This document shows positions 35,856 to 44,147 of a stretch of DNA of 64,000 nt, piece after piece. A program made the position numbers and the translations under genes. The notes under the pieces are model-generated. The model was not told the DNA's origin. It searched no databases and saw only the letters and a program-made list of their open reading frames with translations. Source of the stretch: an uncultured Helicobacter sp. (GTDB taxonomy: Bacteria; Campylobacterota; Campylobacteria; Campylobacterales; Helicobacteraceae); contig CALVDZ010000008.1 of NCBI GenBank assembly GCA_944326445.1, forward strand, positions 9,532-73,531. Reading direction: 5' to 3'. Numbering within the stretch: position 1 is the stretch's first letter; every line of letters begins with the position of its first letter.

Positions 35856-38297
35856 CTACTTGCTTTGGCGTTTAATCCGCAGGGAGTTTAGCACCACGAT
35901 GATAGAGCTAAAGCTCATCGAAAATGCCGCAAAAAGCGGTATGATAAGCCCCGCAAGGGCGATTGGGATCGTGAGGGCGTTGTAGGCGATACTAATTGTG
36001 ATATTTTGCTTGATGGTTGCAAAAGTGATTTTGGCTAAGTCTAGGGCATTTTGCACGCCCTGCAAGCTATCATTTAGGATCACTACATCACTGCTTAAAA
36101 TCGCTATATCGCTTCCCGCACCCATTGATATGGCGATATCGCTCTTGCTGAGTGCTAGCGCGTCGTTTATCCCATCGCCCACCATTACTACGATCTTATT
36201 TTGGGCTTTGAGATTGTCGATAAACGTGCCTTTATCTAGCGGCGAAAAACCCGCGTGATACTCGCTAATCCCGAGATCTTGGGCGCATTTGCGCACGCTT
36301 ACTTCCCTATCGCCACTTAGCAAAACTGCCTCCATACTCCGAGCGCGCGCATAGCCCACTAGCTCCCTCGCATAGGGCTTAGGCGCATCTTCTAGCTCAA
36401 AGAGCGCGAGCAGCTCCCCGCCTTTAGCGAAGCCAAACACCATACCATCCCCTAGCTCTAGCGGGGGGATTGCCACGCCTTGCTCTTGCAAAAACACCAA
36501 GCTCCCGCCAAGCACACGCTCGCCTAAGCTTAGTGCGCGCATTCCTCTAGCATCTACCTGCTCATAGGCTTGCAGTGCCACAAGGCGTGGGCGCAAATAC
36601 GCATAGTGCGTTTCTACATAGGCGCACACGCTAAGCGAGATGGGGTGCTTGCTAGAATGCGTGAGTGTATAAAGGAGCGCGGCACTTTTAGAATCTAGTC
36701 TATCGGTATGCACCTTGCACACTTGTGGTTTGCCCAAAGTCAGTGTGCCGGTTTTGTCAAACACGATCACTTGCGCTTTGGCAAGCGTCTCTAGGAAGCT
36801 CGCTTGGCGGAAAAGTATGTGTTTTTTATAGCCCTGCGCGATCCCCACGATCGTGGCGATGGGCGTGGCGAGCGCGAGCGCGCAAGGACAGGCGATGATG
36901 ATGACAGAAATCGCGATAATCATCGCCCCTTCCGCCCCCTTGCCCCCTAGCACATACCAGCCCAGAAAGCACAACAGCGCGATGGCTAGTATCGTGCGTG
37001 AGAAATTTTGCGAGATGGCGTTGGCGAGATTTTGTATATGTGGCTTGTGCGCAAGGCTCTGCTCCACGAGGTTTAGGAGCTTGCTCATCAGGCTATCATC
37101 AAAGCTCTTTGTGGCGCGATAGAGAATCTTATGGGTAAGATTGATAGAGCCAGAGAGCACTTCCTGCCCAGCATTTGCCTCTAGGGGCATACTCTCGCCG
37201 TTAATCGCCTTGGTGTCAAAAAGCCCCTTAGCACTTAGCAAGATTCCATCGACAGCGATTTTCTCGCCCGGCAGACTCATAATCACATCGCCCACCTGCA
37301 CTTCTTGGGGTTTTTTGACTTCTAGCTCGCTCTCATCGCCGTTTTTGCAAATCGTGATATTTTGGGGCAAAAACGCATACAGAGATTCTAAGCTCTCTCC
37401 CGCGCTCTTTTTGCTCCGCACCTCTAGGAACTTCCCAATGAGCACAAAGGTGATGATCATACTCACAGATTCAAAGTAAGTCTCCCCGCTATGTGTGAGT
37501 GCGGCATAGATGGAGTAGGCATAAGTGAGGCTAGAGCCCACGCTCACAAGCATATCCATACCGATAAAGCCGTTTTTGAGCCCATAATACGCCCCCTTAT
37601 AAAACACAAAACCCGAGTAAAAAAGCGTGAGTGAGCACAGGAGGAATGAGGCGAGGTTTAGCACATTGCGCGCATACTCCTCTATACCCAGAAAATACCC
37701 GCTATATTGCGCCACCGCGATCCACATAATATTCATCGTGCAAAAGAGCGCGACAATCACGCGCGTGTAGTATTCTCTAGTTTGTTTTTTGTCAGCATTT
37801 TCTTGAATCTGTGGGTCGTAAGCATAGGCGTCATAGCCGATGGAGCGGATGAGCCTGATGATTTGTGAAAGGTTGATGAGCGCGCTATCCCAAGTGATGT
37901 GCAGGCGGTTGTTGGTGTAGTTGATACTCGCGCTTTTTATGCCCTTTTGGGAGTTGAGGACTTGCTCATTGAGCCACACGCACGCCGCGCAATGGATATG
38001 GGTGAGGATAAGCGCGCAGCTTTTTAGCTTAGGATTAGCAGAATCTAAACGGATATATTTTTGCTCAAAGCTCGGGGAGTCAAAAAAGCCCAAATCCTCC
38101 GAGCTATCCTGCGTGGGCGGAGTGAGTGCCACCTCGCCAAGCTTTTCATAAAAGCTCCCCAAATCCGCCTTTTGCAGCAGCATATACACGCTCTCGCACC
38201 CATTGCAGCAAAAATACAGCTCCTCGCCATTATGTGAGAGCTTTTTGAGCGTGCTCTCCTCATAGGCGAGCTGGCAGTGGTTACAATGTCTTAGCAC
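35856..38297 (-). CDS. ccoI: Copper-translocating P-type ATPase, CcoI/FixI type
   Basis: 813 residues from the GTG at 38297, which has AAGGA six nt upstream. The longer frame to 38540 is only repeat-derived sequence (CESLESIGLDSV). Order: a Cys-rich metal-binding domain (HCNHCQLAYEE ... YFCCNGCESVYM), an HMA domain with HCAAC near residues 102-106, membrane helices, the TGES-type actuator (INGESMPLEA), CPC in the ion channel (IIACPCALALATP), DKTGTLTLGKP phosphorylation site, and MVGDGINDALALSKSDIAISMG. The extra N-terminal domain marks the CcoI/FixI group, which supplies copper to cbb3 oxidase. H. pylori has such a protein. Confidence 0.9.
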   Translation of the reverse strand: MLRHCNHCQLAYEESTLKKLSHNGEELYFCCNGCESVYMLLQKADLGSFYEKLGEVALTPPTQDSSEDLGFFDSPSFEQKYIRLDSANPKLKSCALILTHIHCAACVWLNEQVLNSQKGIKSASINYTNNRLHITWDSALINLSQIIRLIRSIGYDAYAYDPQIQENADKKQTREYYTRVIVALFCTMNIMWIAVAQYSGYFLGIEEYARNVLNLASFLLCSLTLFYSGFVFYKGAYYGLKNGFIGMDMLVSVGSSLTYAYSIYAALTHSGETYFESVSMIITFVLIGKFLEVRSKKSAGESLESLYAFLPQNITICKNGDESELEVKKPQEVQVGDVIMSLPGEKIAVDGILLSAKGLFDTKAINGESMPLEANAGQEVLSGSINLTHKILYRATKSFDDSLMSKLLNLVEQSLAHKPHIQNLANAISQNFSRTILAIALLCFLGWYVLGGKGAEGAMIIAISVIIIACPCALALATPIATIVGIAQGYKKHILFRQASFLETLAKAQVIVFDKTGTLTLGKPQVCKVHTDRLDSKSAALLYTLTHSSKHPISLSVCAYVETHYAYLRPRLVALQAYEQVDARGMRALSLGERVLGGSLVFLQEQGVAIPPLELGDGMVFGFAKGGELLALFELEDAPKPYARELVGYARARSMEAVLLSGDREVSVRKCAQDLGISEYHAGFSPLDKGTFIDNLKAQNKIVVMVGDGINDALALSKSDIAISMGAGSDIAILSSDVVILNDSLQGVQNALDLAKITFATIKQNITISIAYNALTIPIALAGLIIPLFAAFSMSFSSIIVVLNSLRIKRQSK

Positions 38298-38642
38298 TAG
38301 GTTTCCTTGTAGTGGATTTAGCAATCCTAAAATTCTAGCAAAGCCTTGCATAAGATTGCGTGGGAAGTTTGGGGATTTTGATAAAAACTTAGAATCGAGC
38401 TTATAGACTCTAAAGCCATTACAGAATCTACTCCCATAGAATCCAACCAAACTCACAAAAACAAAATAGAGAATCTCAAGATTTACAGAATCTAGCCCTA
38501 TAGATTCTAAAGATTCACAAAAGCAAAATGCAGAATCCACGACTTCAAAAAACTTGTGCGAGGCTTTTTTGGCGTTGTGGATTCTGTAAGTTTCTTAGAA
38601 TCTGAAAGGCTAGATTCTAAGCCCACACTAGATTCTGTATTT

Positions 38643-38836
38643 TCTCTACATTCTGCGCTTGGCTCTGCCTCGCTTGATGTGGATTGTGTGGGGCTACCAA
38701 CGCAAACAAAAAATTAGTCATTGCGGTGGTGCTTGTGGAGTTTTTGGCGGGTGCGGGGGTAGGAGCTACCTAGAGGGTAGTGACTACTCCCCAAACCCGC
38801 CAAATCTCTGCAATGATTACCCAAGGAGCCATTTTC
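38643..38836 (+). repeat. Family R2a dispersed repeat
   Basis: Outer ends as in other R2 copies. Core arms TTTGGCGGGT ... ACCCGCCAAA with inner GGAGCTACCTAGAGGGTAGT. The core is nearly identical to those at 53520-53600 and, inverted, 61838-61910. The whole 38298-38852 spacer is repeats: heptamer-rich DNA (38380-38640) then this element. No gene is supported. Confidence 0.85.
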
Positions 38837-38852
38837 TGGCGCGTAAGGAAAA

Positions 38853-39596
38853 CTAAAACCCAAAATACCTATAACTAACCCCAAAAGAAACGATATGCAG
38901 CTCCCTTATGGGATAGCTAAGCGTGTCGTTTGTTGTGTAGAGATTGTAGCGCGCATAGAGGTTTAGCCCGTGAGTATCGGAGGGCAAAAACGCGAGATAC
39001 AGAGTGTTTGTGAAGCTAAAATCATAGCCGCGATTGTTTCGCTGATCGAGGTAGCGGCTTGCCTCGCTCCGTATCCGCACGCGCCCTAATTCAAGCAACA
39101 ATCCCGCCCTAGCGATAAGATAGGTGTTGCTCACAAGCTCATAGCGCGAGCCGAGAATGGGCAGGGCATAGAGCGTGAGTCTATCCCATTTGGTGATGTA
39201 GGGTCCAAATCCGATTTCTGCTTGTGGGGAGAAACGCGTCTGGGTATTGAGCGTGGCTTGGTAGCGTCCATCGCTGATATTAAAGAGATTAGCACGCGTG
39301 CTAAGATCAAACCAAACCACAAAGGGAAACTCCCTCACGCCGACAAAATCATAATGCCATAGCTCAAAGGCATTGACAAACACATTTTCTCTATCAAACC
39401 CGAGCTCTAGGGCTAGCACGCGCGCAGTTTGAAAATGCGCGGTATCTAGCGTCTCCTGCGGGCTTGCATTCAGTAGCAACGCGCCCCTTTGCGTGCTTGA
39501 GCCCTCAAGCACGAGATTGGCATCGCCCCCATACACAAACGCACCCCAAAGCCCGACAAAGAGCGAGAGTAGCGATGGGCGCGCTGCTGCAAGCAT
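38853..39596 (-). CDS. Predicted outer-membrane beta-barrel protein
   Basis: 247 residues with a signal peptide (RPSLLSLFVGLWGAFVYGGDA). The rest alternates hydrophobic and polar residues, with aromatic girdles (TLYALPILGSRYELV, LLLELGRVRIRSEASRYLD, GLNLYARYNLYTTND), and ends SFGVSYRYFGF with a terminal Phe. This fits a small 8-12-strand barrel. No specific family recognised. It follows prfB by 10 bp with AGGA upstream, so it is probably co-transcribed with it. Confidence 0.75.
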   Translation of the reverse strand: MLAAARPSLLSLFVGLWGAFVYGGDANLVLEGSSTQRGALLLNASPQETLDTAHFQTARVLALELGFDRENVFVNAFELWHYDFVGVREFPFVVWFDLSTRANLFNISDGRYQATLNTQTRFSPQAEIGFGPYITKWDRLTLYALPILGSRYELVSNTYLIARAGLLLELGRVRIRSEASRYLDQRNNRGYDFSFTNTLYLAFLPSDTHGLNLYARYNLYTTNDTLSYPIRELHIVSFGVSYRYFGF

Positions 39597-39606
39597 TGAG
39601 AAAATC

Positions 39607-40698
39607 CTATCCCCTCTGCACGAGCACGGATTCTATGAGCTTGTCAATATCCCCATCGAGCACGCCGCTCGTATCACTCGTGGCATACCCACTGCGCAAG
39701 TCTTTAACCTGCTGATAGGGTGCAAGCACATAGGAGCGGATCTGATGTCCCCAGCCTATCTCGCTTTTTTCTTGCGTGGCGATGCCCTCTTGCTGTTTTT
39801 GTCGCTCTAGCTCATAGAGCTTGGATTTGAGCATTTTGAGCGCAGTGGCTTTGTTTTTGTGCTGACTTCTGTCATTTTGGCATTGCACGACAATCCCGCT
39901 AGGGAGGTGGGTGATCCTAATGGCAGATTCTGTCTTATTGACATGCTGCCCGCCCGCACCGCTCGCGCGATAGGTGTCTATACGCAAATCTTTCTCTTCG
40001 ATGATGATGTCGATATCATCATCGAGCTCGGGGCTTACCTGCACACTGCTAAAGCTCGTGTGCCGCTTGGCATTGGCATCAAAGGGCGAGATACGCACGA
40101 GCCTATGCACGCCGTTTTCGCCCTTTAGGTAGCCATAGGCATTTTCGCCCTTGATGATAAACGCCACGCCCTTTATCCCCGCTTCCTCGCCGTCTTGATA
40201 GTCTAGTAGCTCGATCTTGTAGCCCCGCCGCTCGGCATAGCGCAGATACATACGATAGAGCATACTCGCCCAATCTTGGGATTCTGTCCCGCCCGCACCG
40301 GGCTGAATCGTAACAATCGCATTAACATTGTCGTTTGGCGCGCTAAGCATTACCTGTATCTCAAGTGCTGTGATAGTGGATTCTAACTCTGGAGCTTGGG
40401 CAAAAAGCTCGGCTAGGGCTGCCTCATCGCTCTCAGATTCTAAAAGCGCAAAAAGCTCCTTGCAGTCTTTTAGCATTCCCTCTGCTTTACTAAACGCCTC
40501 TAGTAGCCGCTCGTTTTTGCGCTTGAGCTTGCCCACTTCCCCCGCCCTCTTAGCATCCTCCCAAAACTTTGGATTAAGCTCTTGGGCAGCGATTTCCTCT
40601 AGCTCGTGGCGCAACTCTTGGGGCTTGATGATTTTAGCGATATTTTCTACCTTGCTACTAAGCTCTTTTATAAGCTCACTGTATTGATAACTATCCAT
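39607..40698 (-). CDS. prfB: Peptide chain release factor 2 PrfB
   Basis: 363 residues. Recognises UGA and UAA stop codons; SPF tripeptide seen in VRISPFDANAKRHTSF and catalytic GGQ in GAGGQHVNKTESAIRITHLPSG. The frame is continuous from an ATG, so the autoregulatory programmed frameshift of E. coli prfB is absent. A PSGIVVQCQNDRSQHKNKATAL block completes the signature. Confidence 0.97.
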   Translation of the reverse strand: MDSYQYSELIKELSSKVENIAKIIKPQELRHELEEIAAQELNPKFWEDAKRAGEVGKLKRKNERLLEAFSKAEGMLKDCKELFALLESESDEAALAELFAQAPELESTITALEIQVMLSAPNDNVNAIVTIQPGAGGTESQDWASMLYRMYLRYAERRGYKIELLDYQDGEEAGIKGVAFIIKGENAYGYLKGENGVHRLVRISPFDANAKRHTSFSSVQVSPELDDDIDIIIEEKDLRIDTYRASGAGGQHVNKTESAIRITHLPSGIVVQCQNDRSQHKNKATALKMLKSKLYELERQKQQEGIATQEKSEIGWGHQIRSYVLAPYQQVKDLRSGYATSDTSGVLDGDIDKLIESVLVQRG

Positions 40699-40840
40699 TT
40701 TTAAGATACCTTGTGTGATGAAAATGTGCTGTGTGGCATTATAAAAAAAAAGCTTTTAGAGAATGCTAATTTAGGCGCGTTTTATCAAGCACTCTGTATA
40801 ATCCGCCCCGCTTACAATCACCTACATTACGGAGGCTTTT

Positions 40841-40888
40841 ATGCAGCAAGATTCACTACATAAAGGAGTAATTAGGGGGGAGCAGTAG
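40841..40888 (+). other. Short 5' reading frame with good SD and G6 tract, out of frame with the next gene
   Basis: ATG at 40841 follows ACGGAGG and encodes 15 residues (MQQDSLHKGVIRGEQ) before TAG. A run of six G at 40875-40880 lies in it. Losing one G or gaining two joins this start to the frame of the membrane protein below, adding the first half of its membrane helix (LTFAFVCVYAVCIII). This is therefore probably the true 5' end of that gene, in a frameshifted state. Confidence 0.55.
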
Positions 40889-40961
40889 AAGAAACCAAAA
40901 CCCCCACAACCTCACTCCTACCCTAAAATCCCTCACTTTTGCTTTTGTCTGTGTCTATGCG

Positions 40962-42524
40962 GTGTGTATCATCATCTATGCGCGCTACACATTCAATCTC
41001 GATGATGTTTGGATGTGGCTTGATATTTTGCACGATAAGCCCATATTTAATGGCTACCAACCACACGCGGGGCGATTTTTCCCCCTAGCCTCGATAGATC
41101 TCAATCTCCTAATGCCCCTCTCGCACTCGCCCTATGCCTTTTTCACGCTCAATGCCCTTATCGTGCTTGGCAGTGGCATTTTGCTATGGAAAATCCTAGA
41201 TTGTGTATTCCAAACTTATTGCATACCCAAACGCTATCAGTGGTTTGTGTTGGCGATGTTTGTGGGTTTGTTTTTGCATCCGGGGTTTGTAACCATTATG
41301 GTGGGTATCTGCTATCCGGAGCGATTGAAAAGCTTGTGCCTACTGGCGTTTGTGTATATGAGCCTAAAATTTTATCTTAGTCCTCGCGTGCGCTATATGG
41401 CACTTGGGATAGTGAGCGCAAACCTCGCAATTTATCTCAAAGAGCCGACATTCCTCGCCATAGGGGTTTTTGGACTCTTTGGGCTAGTGATGAGTGCTAG
41501 AGGCAATGGGGCGCACAAAAAGCGCGCTTTGGTGTATTATGGCTTGCTTGTCTTAAGCGCAGTAGCCTTTCTCACACTCTATTTGTGGCTTGTCTATCCA
41601 CAGATTCTCAAATCCTACCAACGCCCTAGCGTGATAAGCGAAGCCTTGCGCGTGCTAAAGGGTTTGGCAAACTTTAGCCTCAATGATTGCTTTGTCATAT
41701 GGCTTTTTGGCACATTGGCAGCATATCGCGCCTATAAGCTGCTGTGGCAAAAAGCGCGAGATTCACTCTTTTTTGACGCCCTGCTTTTTAGCGCGATGGC
41801 GTATCTGGGGGCTTTTATCGCGCTGCGATTGTTTGAGCATTACTATCTCATACCCGTGTATATCCTAGGTGGCGCGAGCGTGGTGTATTATCTCTTTGCC
41901 CTAGGATATGCCAAAAAGCTCTTTTTTAAGGTTGTGGCGATTATATGCTGCGCTTTGTTTGCGCTCAATGCCCTGCCCACGGGGATTTATACCTTTGTGT
42001 GGCTTAAGGGCGAGGGCGTGAGATTCCACCAAAGCCTTGAGTTTATCGCCGCGCAAGCGAGGCAAAATTCCCATATCACGCTCTATTTTGATGGCAATGG
42101 ACGCAGCAAAAACTACAACACTTGGTATTGGGGATATTTCGGGCGATATTTGCAGGAGGTGTATCATATCTCAAACTTTGATATCAAAACCCACGAGCCA
42201 AACCACGATGGAGTGGTGCTCGAGCATAGCGAGACTTCATCGCTTAGCATTTATAGCCAAAGTGCGCCAAGCACTCCGAGCAAGGGCGATTTTATCATCA
42301 TCAATAGCTCTTCGCACCATTTTATAGATTCTGCTTATCTCAAAAATATGGCACAAAAATACGATCTCGTGTATCAAAGCAGCGCCTTCACGCTCCCATA
42401 TATCACGCCAAAATCGCTTATCAAATACGCCTTTTCTAGTGCCCCACTCATAGGGCAAATCAAGGTTGGCGATGAAAATATCTTTAGGCTTCCGCAATTT
42501 GATTATATCTACCAAGTGCGCTAG
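40962..42524 (+). CDS. GT-C-like polytopic membrane protein (5' end frameshifted)
   Basis: 520 residues from a GTG at 40962 that has no SD and cuts the first membrane helix in half; codons upstream in the same frame continue that helix (see 40841-40888). About ten hydrophobic segments. After the first, the loop reads FNLDDVWMW ... HAGRFFPLASID. An acidic pair in the first outer loop followed by GRF is the layout of GT-C glycosyltransferases such as the GtrII group. A ~150-residue soluble C-terminal domain follows. Likely transfers a sugar to a lipid-linked or surface glycan; substrate unknown. Lone gene between prfB and uppS. Confidence 0.65.
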   Translation: MCIIIYARYTFNLDDVWMWLDILHDKPIFNGYQPHAGRFFPLASIDLNLLMPLSHSPYAFFTLNALIVLGSGILLWKILDCVFQTYCIPKRYQWFVLAMFVGLFLHPGFVTIMVGICYPERLKSLCLLAFVYMSLKFYLSPRVRYMALGIVSANLAIYLKEPTFLAIGVFGLFGLVMSARGNGAHKKRALVYYGLLVLSAVAFLTLYLWLVYPQILKSYQRPSVISEALRVLKGLANFSLNDCFVIWLFGTLAAYRAYKLLWQKARDSLFFDALLFSAMAYLGAFIALRLFEHYYLIPVYILGGASVVYYLFALGYAKKLFFKVVAIICCALFALNALPTGIYTFVWLKGEGVRFHQSLEFIAAQARQNSHITLYFDGNGRSKNYNTWYWGYFGRYLQEVYHISNFDIKTHEPNHDGVVLEHSETSSLSIYSQSAPSTPSKGDFIIINSSSHHFIDSAYLKNMAQKYDLVYQSSAFTLPYITPKSLIKYAFSSAPLIGQIKVGDENIFRLPQFDYIYQVR

Positions 42525-42532
42525 AGCCTAGA

Positions 42533-42806
42533 ACATTTAATGCAAGTTTTGCGTGGCAAAACTTGTTATCGCTTGTGGGGAATAAATCCCCACTTCGCTC
42601 CGCTGCGCGAGCATACACTGCATTTATTGGCAAGATTACAGAATCTTTGGTGTCACCACCTCATTAACGCCGCTTGGGCTAACACCTTTGCTATAAACCG
42701 GGCTAGAGCAAAGCCCTCATTGCCTCCGCTTACGCGTTCATACACGCAATCTAAAGCGAGTTTCTGTGATTGTTTGGTGTAGCCGCGTCAGGAGTGCGAT
42801 GTGGCA
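42533..42806 (-). repeat. Family R1 element in a spacer (inverted) plus short repeat
   Basis: Reverse complement carries GTTTATAGCAAAGGTGTTAG, CCCAAGCGGCGTTAATGAGG, a GTGGGGATTTATTCCCCAC hairpin and AAGTTTTGCCACGCAAAACTT. The hairpin arms differ in sequence from those in glyS but pair as well. In the frame used in glyS it starts VYSKGVSPSGVNEVV and stops soon after, so it is not translated here. It fills the gap between the GT-C-like gene and uppS and ends in the 36-bp repeat at 42769-42806. Confidence 0.8.
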
Positions 42807-42818
42807 ATGGAGTAGATT

Positions 42819-43532
42819 CTATAAACCCCCAAAGCGGCGGTTGCGCTGCGCAAATCGCTGCAAAATCCCCTCGAGCTCCTTGGTGCCAAAATCAGGCCAA
42901 AGCGTGGGGGTAAAAAACAGCTCGGCATACGCGCACTGCCAAAGCAGGAAGTTTGAGAGGCGCATCTCTCCGCCCGTGCGTATGAGCAGATCCACCGCGC
43001 TCACCTCGCGCGTATCGAGAGTGTTTTCGATATTTTTTATAACATAGTCGATAGATTGCTCGCGCTTTAGGCTCTTAGCCTGCTCAAACACGCCGCGATC
43101 ATAAAGCGAGAGCACCGATCGCGCGATTTCATTTTTTGCCCCATAGTTTAGGGCGAGAAACTGCGTTAGCCCCGTGTTGTGCGCGGTGGCGTCCTGCATA
43201 GCGCGTATGAGCTTTTGGAGCTTTTTGCTTAGCCCCTCAATATCGCCGATGACGACAAAGCGGATATTGTTGCGCTGATAGACTTCTAGCTCACTTTGCA
43301 AATAATGCTCTAAGAGCTTCATCAAAAATTCCACCTCCTGCTTTGGACGCAGCCAATTCTCGGTAGAAAACGCATAAAGCGTGAGGTATTTGATATGTTG
43401 CCCGGCGCAATACTGCGTGATCTCACGCACGACTTTTGCGCCCTGTCTGTGCCCAAAGGTGCGGTTTTTACCCTTTGCACTCGCCCATCGCCCATTGCCA
43501 TCCATTATGATGGCCAGATGTTGCAAAATCAT
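42819..43532 (-). CDS. uppS: Undecaprenyl diphosphate synthase UppS
   Basis: 237 residues. Cis-prenyltransferase making the C55 lipid carrier for peptidoglycan and O-antigen. Seen: LAIIMDGNGRWASAKG with catalytic Asp, GHRQGAKVVREI, YLTLYAFSTENWLRP and the C-terminal DLLIRTGGEMRLSNFLLWQCAYAELFFTPTLWPDF. Normal length. A 157-bp spacer with heptamers precedes it. Confidence 0.96.
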   Translation of the reverse strand: MILQHLAIIMDGNGRWASAKGKNRTFGHRQGAKVVREITQYCAGQHIKYLTLYAFSTENWLRPKQEVEFLMKLLEHYLQSELEVYQRNNIRFVVIGDIEGLSKKLQKLIRAMQDATAHNTGLTQFLALNYGAKNEIARSVLSLYDRGVFEQAKSLKREQSIDYVIKNIENTLDTREVSAVDLLIRTGGEMRLSNFLLWQCAYAELFFTPTLWPDFGTKELEGILQRFAQRNRRFGGL

Positions 43533-43689
43533 TTTATTACAAGAGCTGCGCTCTTATTTATCGCTCGCAGAGAAGCAATCCGCCCTCGCCCCGCAATCGC
43601 CAAGCCTTTGTGAGCATACACAATCTGCCTTTGAATCTTTAGGCTTTTAGATTCTGTAATGCTCTTTATGGTTGCTAATTCTCCCATTC

Positions 43690-44145
43690 TCACTCCATTT
43701 CTCGTAATAATCTAGCCGGATTGCCCGCATAAAATCCGCTTGTTACTATGTCTTTGGTTACCACGCTACCCGCGCCGATGACTACATTATCACAGATTGA
43801 GACGGGCAAAATCGTGGCGTTTGAGCCGATAGAGACATTATCGCCGATTTTGGTGGCGCGCCATTTGTCTTTAGAATCTGCCGGAGTCCCCTCGCTAAAA
43901 AGATCATTGACAAACATCACACCATGCCCAATAAAGCAATCCCGCCCAATCTCCACAAGCGAGCAGATAAAGCTATGACTCTGAATCCGCGTGCGCGCCC
44001 CCACGCTCACTTCGCTTTGAATCTCACAAAATGGCCCCACAAACACCCCATCGCCCAAACTGCAGCCATACAGATTGCTTGGCGTCATCACCACGACCCT
44101 CTCGCCACTTTTTACGCCCACTATTTTGCTCTCTACTAGCTCCAT
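43690..44145 (-). CDS. Hexapeptide-repeat acyltransferase
   Basis: 151 residues with left-handed beta-helix repeats ([LIV]GXXXX) from about residue 25: GDGVFVGPFCEIQSEVSVGARTRI, IGRDCFIGHGVMFVN, IGDNVSIGSNATILPVSICDNVVIGAGSVVTKDI, ending GNPARLLREME. This is the WbbJ/WxcM-type sugar O- or N-acetyltransferase fold. It starts 2 bp after the methylase gene ends, so the two are likely co-transcribed, though no functional link is obvious. Target sugar unknown. Confidence 0.85.
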   Translation of the reverse strand: MELVESKIVGVKSGERVVVMTPSNLYGCSLGDGVFVGPFCEIQSEVSVGARTRIQSHSFICSLVEIGRDCFIGHGVMFVNDLFSEGTPADSKDKWRATKIGDNVSIGSNATILPVSICDNVVIGAGSVVTKDIVTSGFYAGNPARLLREME

Positions 44146-44147
44146 AC

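Noticed and set aside
38298..38540. 81-residue N-terminal extension of the copper ATPase
   Set aside because: Built of repeat-derived LES/LDS sequence; the GTG at 38297 has a proper SD and starts right at the metal-binding domain.
39607..40698. Programmed +1 frameshift in prfB
   Set aside because: The reading frame is continuous from the ATG with no in-frame TGA after a SD-like slip site.
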